A DNA stretch of 45,501 nucleotides from assembly GCA_964471215.1 (NCBI GenBank), contig CAYYFC010000008.1:1-45501 (forward strand), given 5' to 3'. The stretch comes from Archaeoglobus_B sp964471215 (GTDB taxonomy: Archaea > Halobacteriota > Archaeoglobi > Archaeoglobales > Archaeoglobaceae). A program made the translations under genes and the position numbers. Below the pieces are notes generated by a model, which had not been told where the DNA came from, made no database searches, and saw only the letters and a list, made by a program, of their open reading frames with translations. Of this stretch, positions 39,382-45,501 are shown in pieces. Numbering within the stretch: position 1 is the first letter of the stretch; each line of letters begins with the position of its first letter.

Positions 39382-40617
39382 CTAAGAAAGGCCAAAATCC
39401 TTTTTTAAAACTTCTGCAACTTCCCTTCCAGCTTTGATGCTACCATTCATACTCCTTTCAGGGTAATTCGGCTTAGAAGTCAGACCGGCTATATAGAAAC
39501 CTTTAACTTTCGTTTTGTACTTTGTTATCTTGCTCAAATATCCCGTCTCATATATAGGAGATGAGTACCTAGCTTTTGATACCTCAATCCACCTTATATC
39601 ATCTCTTTTCAATCCGAACCTTTCAACATCTTTAAGATACAACTTTACGAGCTCTTCTCTACTCAAGTTAAAGAGCCAGCCATCAGGCGTTGAGTAACTT
39701 GCCAGATAAATCAAGTTTTCACCGTAATCCTCAAACGGCATGAAATGCGTGTGCTCGATTATTGCACCAAATACAGCATCGTCGACATTCGTCCAGTATA
39801 TATCATCCGTTATGGATTTTTCAGAAGAAATCAAAACACATATCGAACTCTGGTACTTTATATCAGGAATTTCTGCATTTCTTCTCAAATTCACATCAAT
39901 TAAAGGAATAGGTGCTGTCCAGACGACTGCATCAAATTTATCTCCATTTATTATAAATTTTTTATTTAAAATTTTTATGGATCCCACATGCTTTCTTCTT
40001 ATGTCCAGTTCATCCCTCATCCTCTCTATAAGCTGATGAAAACCATGTCTTAGATAACCGAGCTCTTCACCTCTAAGCTTCCTATTACTCCTTATCGCAA
40101 CCCTTGCCAAAAGCCATGCATAGCTGACCTTACTGAAATGCTCTCCAAACTTAGCCTTAAGGAGCGGCATGAAGAACTTATCTAGGATTCTATCTCCCAG
40201 TTCTCTTCTTATTCCATCCAAGACGCACACTTCATCTTCTTTCGTCCAATCTCTCTTCCTGCTCCTTAATGTAAATATAGCTAACTTGATCTTGTCTAGA
40301 AGACTTAGATGTGGATATCTGAGTATCTCGATTGGTGTGTTGAGCGGGTATATCTTACCGCTTATAGCGTAACCGATTCTCACAACCTTCCAGACGAGTT
40401 TTTTCGATAAACCGAGACTTTTTATCATGTCGATTAGCGTTCTATCGCTTTTAAAGCAGTGATGGTAAAATCTCTCTATGCAATATCCTCTTTTGCAGAT
40501 GGAAGAAAGTAAACCACCAATCTCATCCTTTTCAAACACAGTTACGCTGCAATGATCCTTTAAACTTAAAGCACAGCTTAATCCCGTCAATCCTGCACCA
40601 ACTATTGCAACTTTCAC
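39382..40617 (-). CDS. FAD-dependent amine-oxidase/protoporphyrinogen-oxidase-like protein
   Basis: A 411-residue flavoprotein. The FAD-binding VAIVGAGLTGLSCALSL lies at the N-terminus, followed by EKDEIGGLLSS (the GG doublet motif of amine-oxidase-type flavoenzymes), FYHHCFKSDRTLIDMIKSLG near residue 50, and a C-terminal FYIAGLTSKPNYPERSMNGS segment that binds the FAD pyrophosphate. These fit COG1232-type proteins related to protoporphyrinogen oxidase, carotenoid desaturases and UDP-galactopyranose mutase. The substrate is not evident. It is convergent with the DsrE-like cluster and divergent from the small Fe-S gene. Sugar-nucleotide mutase activity is an alternative. Confidence 0.75.
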   Translation of the reverse strand: MKVAIVGAGLTGLSCALSLKDHCSVTVFEKDEIGGLLSSICKRGYCIERFYHHCFKSDRTLIDMIKSLGLSKKLVWKVVRIGYAISGKIYPLNTPIEILRYPHLSLLDKIKLAIFTLRSRKRDWTKEDEVCVLDGIRRELGDRILDKFFMPLLKAKFGEHFSKVSYAWLLARVAIRSNRKLRGEELGYLRHGFHQLIERMRDELDIRRKHVGSIKILNKKFIINGDKFDAVVWTAPIPLIDVNLRRNAEIPDIKYQSSICVLISSEKSITDDIYWTNVDDAVFGAIIEHTHFMPFEDYGENLIYLASYSTPDGWLFNLSREELVKLYLKDVERFGLKRDDIRWIEVSKARYSSPIYETGYLSKITKYKTKVKGFYIAGLTSKPNYPERSMNGSIKAGREVAEVLKKDFGLS

Positions 40618-40636
40618 GATTAAAGGTTATGGAAAA

Positions 40637-40646
40637 GATTTAAATA
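40637..40646 (+). promoter_or_regulatory. TATA-like box for the small Fe-S gene
   Basis: GATTTAAATAC is centred about 27 bp upstream of the GTG at 40669. That predicts transcription starting at the GTG itself, which is the main reason to accept the upstream start with the Arg-rich N-terminus. Confidence 0.4.
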
Positions 40647-40668
40647 CTTTTGAATATTTATTCATAAT

Positions 40669-40983
40669 GTGAGGACTAGGAGAAGGATTAGAAGAAGATG
40701 CAGAAGAAGATTCAGGCGTATGTTTATAAACAGAGAAAGAATAATTGGTATAATAGAGTATCCGATAGTCAGAACTTATATAGAGGGTGAAGAATACGAT
40801 GAAGTTGTAGAAAAAATATACAGGCTCCTTCCGAAAAAGAATTGCGGGAAGTGCGGATATAATAGCTGTTACGAGTGCGCGATTGCTATTGCCAGGGGTA
40901 TTGCTCCTCCCGATGCATGTAGGGTCGTTGGTTATAAAATTGAATCAGATATCAGGCAGATTTTGATGTCTGGATTGAAGTAG
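40669..40983 (+). CDS. Small [4Fe-4S] (Fes-domain) protein with Arg-rich N-terminus
   Basis: A 104-residue protein. Residues about 59-85 contain CGKCGYNSCYECAIAIARG and a later Cys (PPDACRV), giving the CX2CX4CX(n)C spacing of the Fes domain (PF04060) found in the corrinoid Fe-S protein and in RnfB-like proteins. The first 17 residues are extremely basic (12 Arg), encoded by a purine-rich tract. The GTG at 40669 fits the TATA spacing as a leaderless start; if the ATG at 40720 is used instead the protein has 87 residues and no Arg-rich tail. Function is unknown; a small electron carrier or Fe-S sensor is possible. Confidence 0.6.
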   Translation: MRTRRRIRRRCRRRFRRMFINRERIIGIIEYPIVRTYIEGEEYDEVVEKIYRLLPKKNCGKCGYNSCYECAIAIARGIAPPDACRVVGYKIESDIRQILMSGLK

Positions 40984-40989
40984 ATTTAA

Positions 40990-41751
40990 TCAATACGTAT
41001 CTACACGTATTATGACGCTATCCTCATAACAGTGAACTTCAAGTTCGCCGTCCCAGCCTATCTTCGGATAGCAGTTGTATATCTCGATAAGATCTCCTAT
41101 ATCCAGCTTCCTGTATATCTTCGCATTCTCGCCCCAAAGTAGAACCCTTATTCTACCTGTTTCATCCGATATGCTTATCTCGGCCAAATCGACATCTTTT
41201 ACATTTTTTATACCGAAAAATCCGCTAACTCTCCCCCTTATATTCGCCTGTTTCAGAGGAATCAGTGAAGATATCCTGATCCAAATATCCGGTATATCCA
41301 CCCTCTTAATCTTTTTATAATCTAGAACTACAAAGTACTTCTCCGTATCAAACCCCTTTACTTCTACAAGATCTCCTCTTTCGCATTTTAAATCTCCCAG
41401 ACAAACCCATGCTGAATTGTTAACTATTAACACCGATTTCCTGTCACACGAACCTATGAAAATACCCCTCACAGACTTCTTAAGCTCATCCGAAATCTCG
41501 ATATCTCCACATCTATTGATTTCAATCGATTTTTCACCTTTGAAGATCCCGGTACCTCTATTGGCTGCGCAGTAACCGGAGTTAAGAAAAGCTCCTATAC
41601 TTGTCCTTTCCGAGAAAGTCTCAGAAGTATATCTACTCTTAATATCCGGCTTTATTCCAAAGCTGTATTCAACGAGAATCCTTAATGTCTCGTCATCGAG
41701 AAGATCTCCAAAATGCTCTTTGAATTCCTCAAATCTCTTTTTAAATTCCAT
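40990..41751 (-). CDS. RPA-like OB-fold single-stranded DNA-binding protein
   Basis: About 253 residues. The C-terminal OB fold is clear: ANIRGRVSGFFGIKNVKDVD, then LAEISISDETGRIRVLLWGE and LDIGDLIEIYNCYPKIGWDG. The SDETG-R-RVLLWG segment is typical of archaeal replication protein A. A second OB-like region may lie around residues 85-150, and the N-terminus has the helical FKKRFEEFKEHFGDLLDDET found in related archaeal RPA homologues. No zinc finger is visible, although cysteines are scattered. Start choice is uncertain: ATG 41751 or ATG 41766, since longer frames run into the nnr promoter. It is divergent from nnr with overlapping promoter regions. Confidence 0.72.
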   Translation of the reverse strand: MEFKKRFEEFKEHFGDLLDDETLRILVEYSFGIKPDIKSRYTSETFSERTSIGAFLNSGYCAANRGTGIFKGEKSIEINRCGDIEISDELKKSVRGIFIGSCDRKSVLIVNNSAWVCLGDLKCERGDLVEVKGFDTEKYFVVLDYKKIKRVDIPDIWIRISSLIPLKQANIRGRVSGFFGIKNVKDVDLAEISISDETGRIRVLLWGENAKIYRKLDIGDLIEIYNCYPKIGWDGELEVHCYEDSVIIRVDTY

Positions 41752-41800
41752 ACCATTAGTTTGCATAACTGTTTTAATCATTATCCATGATCCAATATAC

Positions 41801-43225
41801 ATGGACACAATTACATCTGATGAAATGGCAGTTCTGGATGTTAACTGTGAATACTATGGTCTATCGAGACTTCAGCTTATGGAAAACGCTGGAAGGGGTG
41901 TTGCAGAGGAGATAAAGAAGAGGTTTAAACCGTGTAAAGTCGTGGCATTCGCGGGATTGGGAAACAACGGTGGTGATGCATTTGTCGCGGCAAGACATCT
42001 CAATGACTTTGATGTGGAAGTACTACTGCTTGGTACGCACAAGCAGATAAAGACGGATATTGCGAGAAAGAACTTTGAAATATTAAAGATATGTAATTTT
42101 AAGATTAAAGAGGTTAAAGATTCCAGCCAGTTCGATGATATATCGATCGATGCTGACATAGTTATCGATGGAATACTTGGGACAGGTGTAAGAGGAGCAC
42201 TTAAAGGCATATATGCTAAGGCTGTAGAAGAGATAAACAATTCAGATGCATTTAAGCTTGCAATAGACATTCCAACTGGGTTGAATCCAGATAGCGGTGA
42301 GTATGAGCTGTGCGTGAAAGCAGATCTCACCGTTACATTTCACAGGATGAAGCCAGGTCTTTTGAAGGCAAAAGAGGTTGTTGGTGAGATAGTTGTAAAG
42401 GATATAGGTATTCCGAAGGAATTGGAGTTTTTAACGGGTGTTGGAGATGTAAAAAAAACATATAAAAGGTTTGATAATGGACATAAAGGAACTCATGGAA
42501 GGATTTTGATAGTGGGGGGTGGAGAATATACTGGAGCTGTTGCATTGACAGCAATGGCCTCATATTATGCCGGAGCAGATATAGTTACAGTTGCAGTTCC
42601 AGAAGAAATAAGAAACGTTGTAGCATCTTTCTCTCCAAATCTAATAGTCAAAGGCGTCGATTTAAATCGTTTGGACGAATTCAAAAGACTTGTAGAGAGA
42701 CATCACGTCGCAGTACTGGGTATGGGTGTCGGAAAGGAAAGGATGAACGAGTTCAAGCAGTTTGTTGAAGAGTTCTTAAAGCTTGGAATAAAGAAGGTAG
42801 TACTGGACGCTGAGGCAATAACGCCAGAAATTCCCGAAGATGTTGAATGCGTTATGACTCCGCACAGAGGTGAATTTAAAAGGGTTTTCAGCGAACCTAC
42901 AATCGAAAACCTAAAGGATGTTGCAAAAAAGACGAAATCCGTAATACTGCTTAAGGGAAGGGAGGATATAATAACAGACGGTTATAGGATAAGATTCAAC
43001 AGAACAGGAAATGCCGGAATGACCGTTGGGGGCACGGGAGACGTTCTGGCAGGAATAATTGGTTCATTCTTTGTTTTCAACGATGGATTCTGGAGTGCCA
43101 GCGCAGGAGCGTTTGTGAACGGTCTAGCCGGAGATATGTGTTTTGAGGAATTAGGTTATAATTATACGGCAATGGATTTGATAAAAAAGATACCCCTTGC
43201 CATAAAGAAATCGCTTGAATTTTAA
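41801..43225 (+). CDS. nnr: Bifunctional NAD(P)H-hydrate epimerase/dehydratase
   Basis: This enzyme repairs hydrated NAD(P)H, which forms readily at high temperature. The 474-residue fusion has an N-terminal YjeF_N epimerase domain (LQLMENAGRGVAEEI, VAFAGLGNNGGDAFVAARHL, AIDIPTGLNPDSG) and a C-terminal ADP-dependent dehydratase domain (RILIVGGGEYTGAVALTAMA, VMTPHRGEFKRV, and the signature NAGMTVGGTGDVLAGIIG near residue 405). I start at ATG 41801 (MDTITSDEMAVLD); the open frame extends upstream but those residues are hydrophobic and unlike the family. A TTTTAATCAT about 25-30 bp upstream could be its TATA box. Confidence 0.94.
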   Translation: MDTITSDEMAVLDVNCEYYGLSRLQLMENAGRGVAEEIKKRFKPCKVVAFAGLGNNGGDAFVAARHLNDFDVEVLLLGTHKQIKTDIARKNFEILKICNFKIKEVKDSSQFDDISIDADIVIDGILGTGVRGALKGIYAKAVEEINNSDAFKLAIDIPTGLNPDSGEYELCVKADLTVTFHRMKPGLLKAKEVVGEIVVKDIGIPKELEFLTGVGDVKKTYKRFDNGHKGTHGRILIVGGGEYTGAVALTAMASYYAGADIVTVAVPEEIRNVVASFSPNLIVKGVDLNRLDEFKRLVERHHVAVLGMGVGKERMNEFKQFVEEFLKLGIKKVVLDAEAITPEIPEDVECVMTPHRGEFKRVFSEPTIENLKDVAKKTKSVILLKGREDIITDGYRIRFNRTGNAGMTVGGTGDVLAGIIGSFFVFNDGFWSASAGAFVNGLAGDMCFEELGYNYTAMDLIKKIPLAIKKSLEF

Positions 43226-43249
43226 ATATCTCTATGCTAAACTCTACAC

Positions 43250-44194
43250 ATGAACTTTAAAATCGTTGAAGAATGCGCGAAAAAAATAAAAAACATGGAA
43301 ATAAGAGGAGCAAGCAGAATTGCTAGAAGTGTGGCCGAAACATTAAGGGATTTTGCCAAAACAATTGACAGCGATTTCGATAAGAACATGAAAATTGCAT
43401 CGGAGATTCTCATGAACACCCGTCCAACTGCTGTAAGTCTCTTCAACGCGATAAACTACGTGATGATGTACAGGGGAAGGGACGATCTAGAAAAAAAGAA
43501 GGATGCGATAAGGAGAGCCGAGGAATTCATTAAGTGGGTTGATACGGCGAAACGGAAGATAGGAGAAATAGGAGCAAAGAGGATAAAGGATGGATACGTT
43601 ATACTGACACATTGCAACTCCTCTGCTGCCCTATCTATTATAAAGACTGCATATAAACAGGGAAAGGATATCGAAGTAATTGCAACGGAATCCAGGCCGA
43701 GATATCAGGGATATCTAACCGTTAAAGAACTTGATAATGAGGGAATTCCGACGACGTTGATAGTGGATTCGGCCGTGAGATATTTCATTAACGAGGTTGA
43801 CTGCGTAATAGTCGGAGCAGATACGATTACCGTAAACGGTGCATTGATAAACAAAATAGGAACATCTCAAATAGCCCTGTGCGCCAAGGAGGCAAGAGTA
43901 CCCTTTATGGTTGCAGCCGAAACTTATAAGTTCAGTCCTAAGACGTTATTTGGAGAATTGGTTGTTATAGAGGAGAGAGATGCGATCGAAGTTGCACCGG
44001 AAGAAATACTCAATTTAAAAAACGTTAAGGTCAGAAACCCGGCATTTGACGTTACACCAAGGGATTATATAGACCTGATAGTTACTGAGATAGGTGCGAT
44101 ACCACCCGAAATGGCTTATATAGTGATAAGGGAAAGACTCGGGTACGATCTAAGTTACGAGGAGCTAAAGATTTCTGCTAAGCATTTTGATTAA
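43250..44194 (+). CDS. Ribose 1,5-bisphosphate isomerase
   Basis: This 314-residue member of the eIF2B-alpha/MtnA family converts ribose 1,5-bisphosphate to ribulose 1,5-bisphosphate in the archaeal AMP degradation pathway that feeds form III RuBisCO. Diagnostic segments are MEIRGASRIARSVAETL near residue 20, TRPTAVSLFNAINYVM near 63, VILTHCNSSAALSIIKTAYK with the catalytic Cys near 125, VDCVIVGADTITVNGALINKIGT near 180-205 (partly quoted) with the catalytic Asp, and PFMVAAETYKFSP near 222. The Cys-containing HCNS motif distinguishes it from translation factor subunits. It is 24 bp downstream of nnr. AMP phosphorylase and RuBisCO genes are not in the window. Confidence 0.88.
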   Translation: MNFKIVEECAKKIKNMEIRGASRIARSVAETLRDFAKTIDSDFDKNMKIASEILMNTRPTAVSLFNAINYVMMYRGRDDLEKKKDAIRRAEEFIKWVDTAKRKIGEIGAKRIKDGYVILTHCNSSAALSIIKTAYKQGKDIEVIATESRPRYQGYLTVKELDNEGIPTTLIVDSAVRYFINEVDCVIVGADTITVNGALINKIGTSQIALCAKEARVPFMVAAETYKFSPKTLFGELVVIEERDAIEVAPEEILNLKNVKVRNPAFDVTPRDYIDLIVTEIGAIPPEMAYIVIRERLGYDLSYEELKISAKHFD

Positions 44195-45257
44195 TTACAT
44201 CTCTCAATGCATTTAAAAACATGTTGTTTTCATTTCTCTTTCCAATCGAAACCCTTACACTGAATTCATCACATCCTATAAAACACGAGCAGTCTCTCAC
44301 TATAACCCCTCTCTTCATCAACTCATCTACGAGCTCTGAAGATCTTATGGGTGATTTAAAGAACAGGAAGTTTGCCTCAGATGGATAAACCTTGATATTC
44401 ATCTTCAGAAGCTTTCTGTAAACCCTTTCTCTTTCAGCCTTAATTTTTCTCACGCATTTCAGCATATAATCGATATCCCTGAGCGATTCAAGAGCCATTA
44501 GCATTGCTATTGTTGAAACTGAGAACGGAGGATTCACCTTTCTGTATACCTTTGCAAGATCCTCGTCCATTACAGCATAACCTATTCTCAGATTTGCCAG
44601 ACCAAAAGCCTTTGAAAAAGTCCTTGCTATCACAACGTTTTCGTAATCTAGCATTTTTAAAAGATTCTTTGATGAGAACTCAGCGTATGCCTCATCTATG
44701 AAAACAAGGCATTCAGAGTTTTCCACTATAGATTTCACCGTTTTTAAATCCTCTGTGTTCCCTGTTGGATTATTTGGCGAACATATAAATATTATCTTTG
44801 TCTTATCGCTTATCGAATTTATTAACGTCTCTTCATCTATCTTAAAATCACTTCTTCTCCTTATCCTAACTTCTTTTGCGTTAAATATATCCGAAAGCGT
44901 ATGGTAGTATGGAAAGGTCGGAACAGGTATTATAACCTCGTCTCCTGGATTAACGAACATTTTAAACATATTTTCAAGAATTCCATCAATTCCCGCACCT
45001 ATCACTATTCTCTTTCGATCGACATTTAAGTACTCTGAAATCTTATCTATCAGCTCTCCAATCTCTCTCGGATATACATGGAGATTCTTAAATCTTCTCA
45101 GAACACTTAAAGCCCTTGGACTTGCGCCGTAGGGATTTTCATTTGAAGAGAGTTTTATAATTTTATTTAAATTATATTTTTTAATGACATCCTCTATACT
45201 CTTACCTGCCCTATAACCCGACATCGCCTTCACGTTCTCACGCAATTTGCTAATCAC
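44178..45257 (-). CDS. hisC: Histidinol-phosphate aminotransferase
   Basis: HisC is a PLP-dependent class I/II aminotransferase that converts imidazole-acetol phosphate to histidinol phosphate. The about 359-residue product has KLSSNENPYGASPRA near residue 36, FICSPNNPTGN near 160, VFIDEAYAEFS near 186, and the PLP-lysine motif ARTFSKAFGLANLRIGYA near 213. The C-terminal VRVSIGKRNENN is the substrate-phosphate-binding Arg region. I favour the GTG at 45257, whose GTGA overlaps the stop of the upstream gene and which has TTGAGG upstream; an ATG at 45287 would add ten residues. Its 3' end overlaps the isomerase gene by 17 bp on the opposite strand. Confidence 0.92.
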   Translation of the reverse strand: MISKLRENVKAMSGYRAGKSIEDVIKKYNLNKIIKLSSNENPYGASPRALSVLRRFKNLHVYPREIGELIDKISEYLNVDRKRIVIGAGIDGILENMFKMFVNPGDEVIIPVPTFPYYHTLSDIFNAKEVRIRRRSDFKIDEETLINSISDKTKIIFICSPNNPTGNTEDLKTVKSIVENSECLVFIDEAYAEFSSKNLLKMLDYENVVIARTFSKAFGLANLRIGYAVMDEDLAKVYRKVNPPFSVSTIAMLMALESLRDIDYMLKCVRKIKAERERVYRKLLKMNIKVYPSEANFLFFKSPIRSSELVDELMKRGVIVRDCSCFIGCDEFSVRVSIGKRNENNMFLNALRDVINQNA

Positions 45258-45501
45258 CTTATTATCCTCAACTCTATTTTCTCCCAATTCTCATCAACTC
45301 CCTTCAGCGTTGATATCATAGCTAAAATTACGTTTTTAAAAATGGACTGAACAAAGTTATTCATGGGGATTCTCCTACCATCAACGAGCAGCTCAACTTT
45401 CATGCTCTTATTACTTCTTAAAAGTTTTAAAAACATACCGGGATGCGTTACGAACATTATCTCGTCTAAGATATCTTTAACATCCTCTCCGCCTCGTGTA
45501 A
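45254..45501 (-). CDS. 3' part of a gene running off the window (possibly MobB-like C-terminus)
   Basis: The frame is open from the window edge (...RGGEDVKDILDEI) to the stop at 45254, so the gene begins outside. The visible 80 or so residues include VELLVDGRRIPMNNFVQSIF followed by LKGVDENWEKIELRI, a pattern I associate with the short C-terminal domain of some molybdopterin-guanine dinucleotide biosynthesis proteins (MobB) and small archaeal relatives. Assignment is tentative. The GEDV motif before it fits the end of a P-loop-type domain. An internal ATG at 45457 could give a 67-residue protein, but the upstream open frame with good codon use argues for a longer one. It overlaps hisC by 4 bp. 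Confidence 0.5.
   Translation of the reverse strand, partial: TRGGEDVKDILDEIMFVTHPGMFLKLLRSNKSMKVELLVDGRRIPMNNFVQSIFKNVILAMISTLKGVDENWEKIELRIIR

Noticed and set aside
41720..41800. 27-codon N-terminal extension of nnr as a signal peptide
   Set aside because: The residues are hydrophobic (CITVLIIIHDP), but the segment overlaps the coding strand of the divergent RPA-like gene and the nnr product is a cytoplasmic repair enzyme.

Overview
The window is chromosomal DNA from a hyperthermophilic sulfate- or sulfur-metabolising archaeon, almost certainly of the family Archaeoglobaceae. The strongest evidence is a complete fqoJKMLNA-BC-DHIF operon for an F420H2:quinone oxidoreductase, including the FqoBC fusion, in the gene order I associate with Archaeoglobus. 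Menaquinone genes (mqnE, mqnA), Hdr/Qmo-type flavo-iron-sulfur genes and archaeal information genes (rpoL, nob1, sua5, an RPA-like gene) agree. The DNA is AT-rich, so a lower-GC member of the family is likely; genus and species cannot be fixed without a search.

Layout. 1-7.9 kb: METTL5-like methylase, rpoL, a decayed IS605-type relic, sua5, an Ndh2-like flavoprotein, panE, a small membrane protein, a radical SAM/SPASM protein and a HyuA-like protein. 7.87-9.74 kb: insertion-sequence debris, holding a tnpB with an internal deletion, a broken DDE transposase and a terminal hairpin. 9.9-20.8 kb: housekeeping and biosynthesis, including a ferredoxin-geranylgeranyl reductase pair, a GNAT protein, an M20 deacylase-hisD pair, pdxST, and a run nob1-gfcR-like-aglJ-mqnE followed by mqnA. 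20.8-21.3 kb: a 560 bp gene-free region upstream of fqo. 21.3-32.2 kb: the eleven-gene fqo operon, ended by a T/A tract that can serve both strands.

32.2-39.3 kb is the most interesting part. A minus-strand operon encodes TusA, an MvhD-like protein, a short HdrA/QmoA-like protein, a full-length HdrA/QmoB-like protein, a winged-helix protein and a QmoC-like (HdrC/HdrE) membrane protein. It is divergent from a plus-strand cluster of a DsrE-like protein, a second DsrE/F-like protein and a 56-residue Cys-containing protein. A degenerate transposase-like ORF lies between the two arms. I read the locus as a candidate menaquinone-linked sulfur-relay and electron-transfer system. It lacks an HdrB-type catalytic subunit and its MvhD-like subunit has an altered cysteine set.

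39.4-45.5 kb: an amine-oxidase-like flavoprotein, a small Fe-S protein, an RPA-like OB-fold protein, nnr, ribose-1,5-bisphosphate isomerase, hisC, and the 3' end of a gene that runs off the window and may be MobB-like.

Together, MqnE and MqnA would make the quinone that Fqo reduces with F420H2 and that the QmoC-like subunit can oxidise or reduce, linking C1/F420 metabolism to sulfur chemistry. No rRNA, tRNA or CRISPR array was seen.
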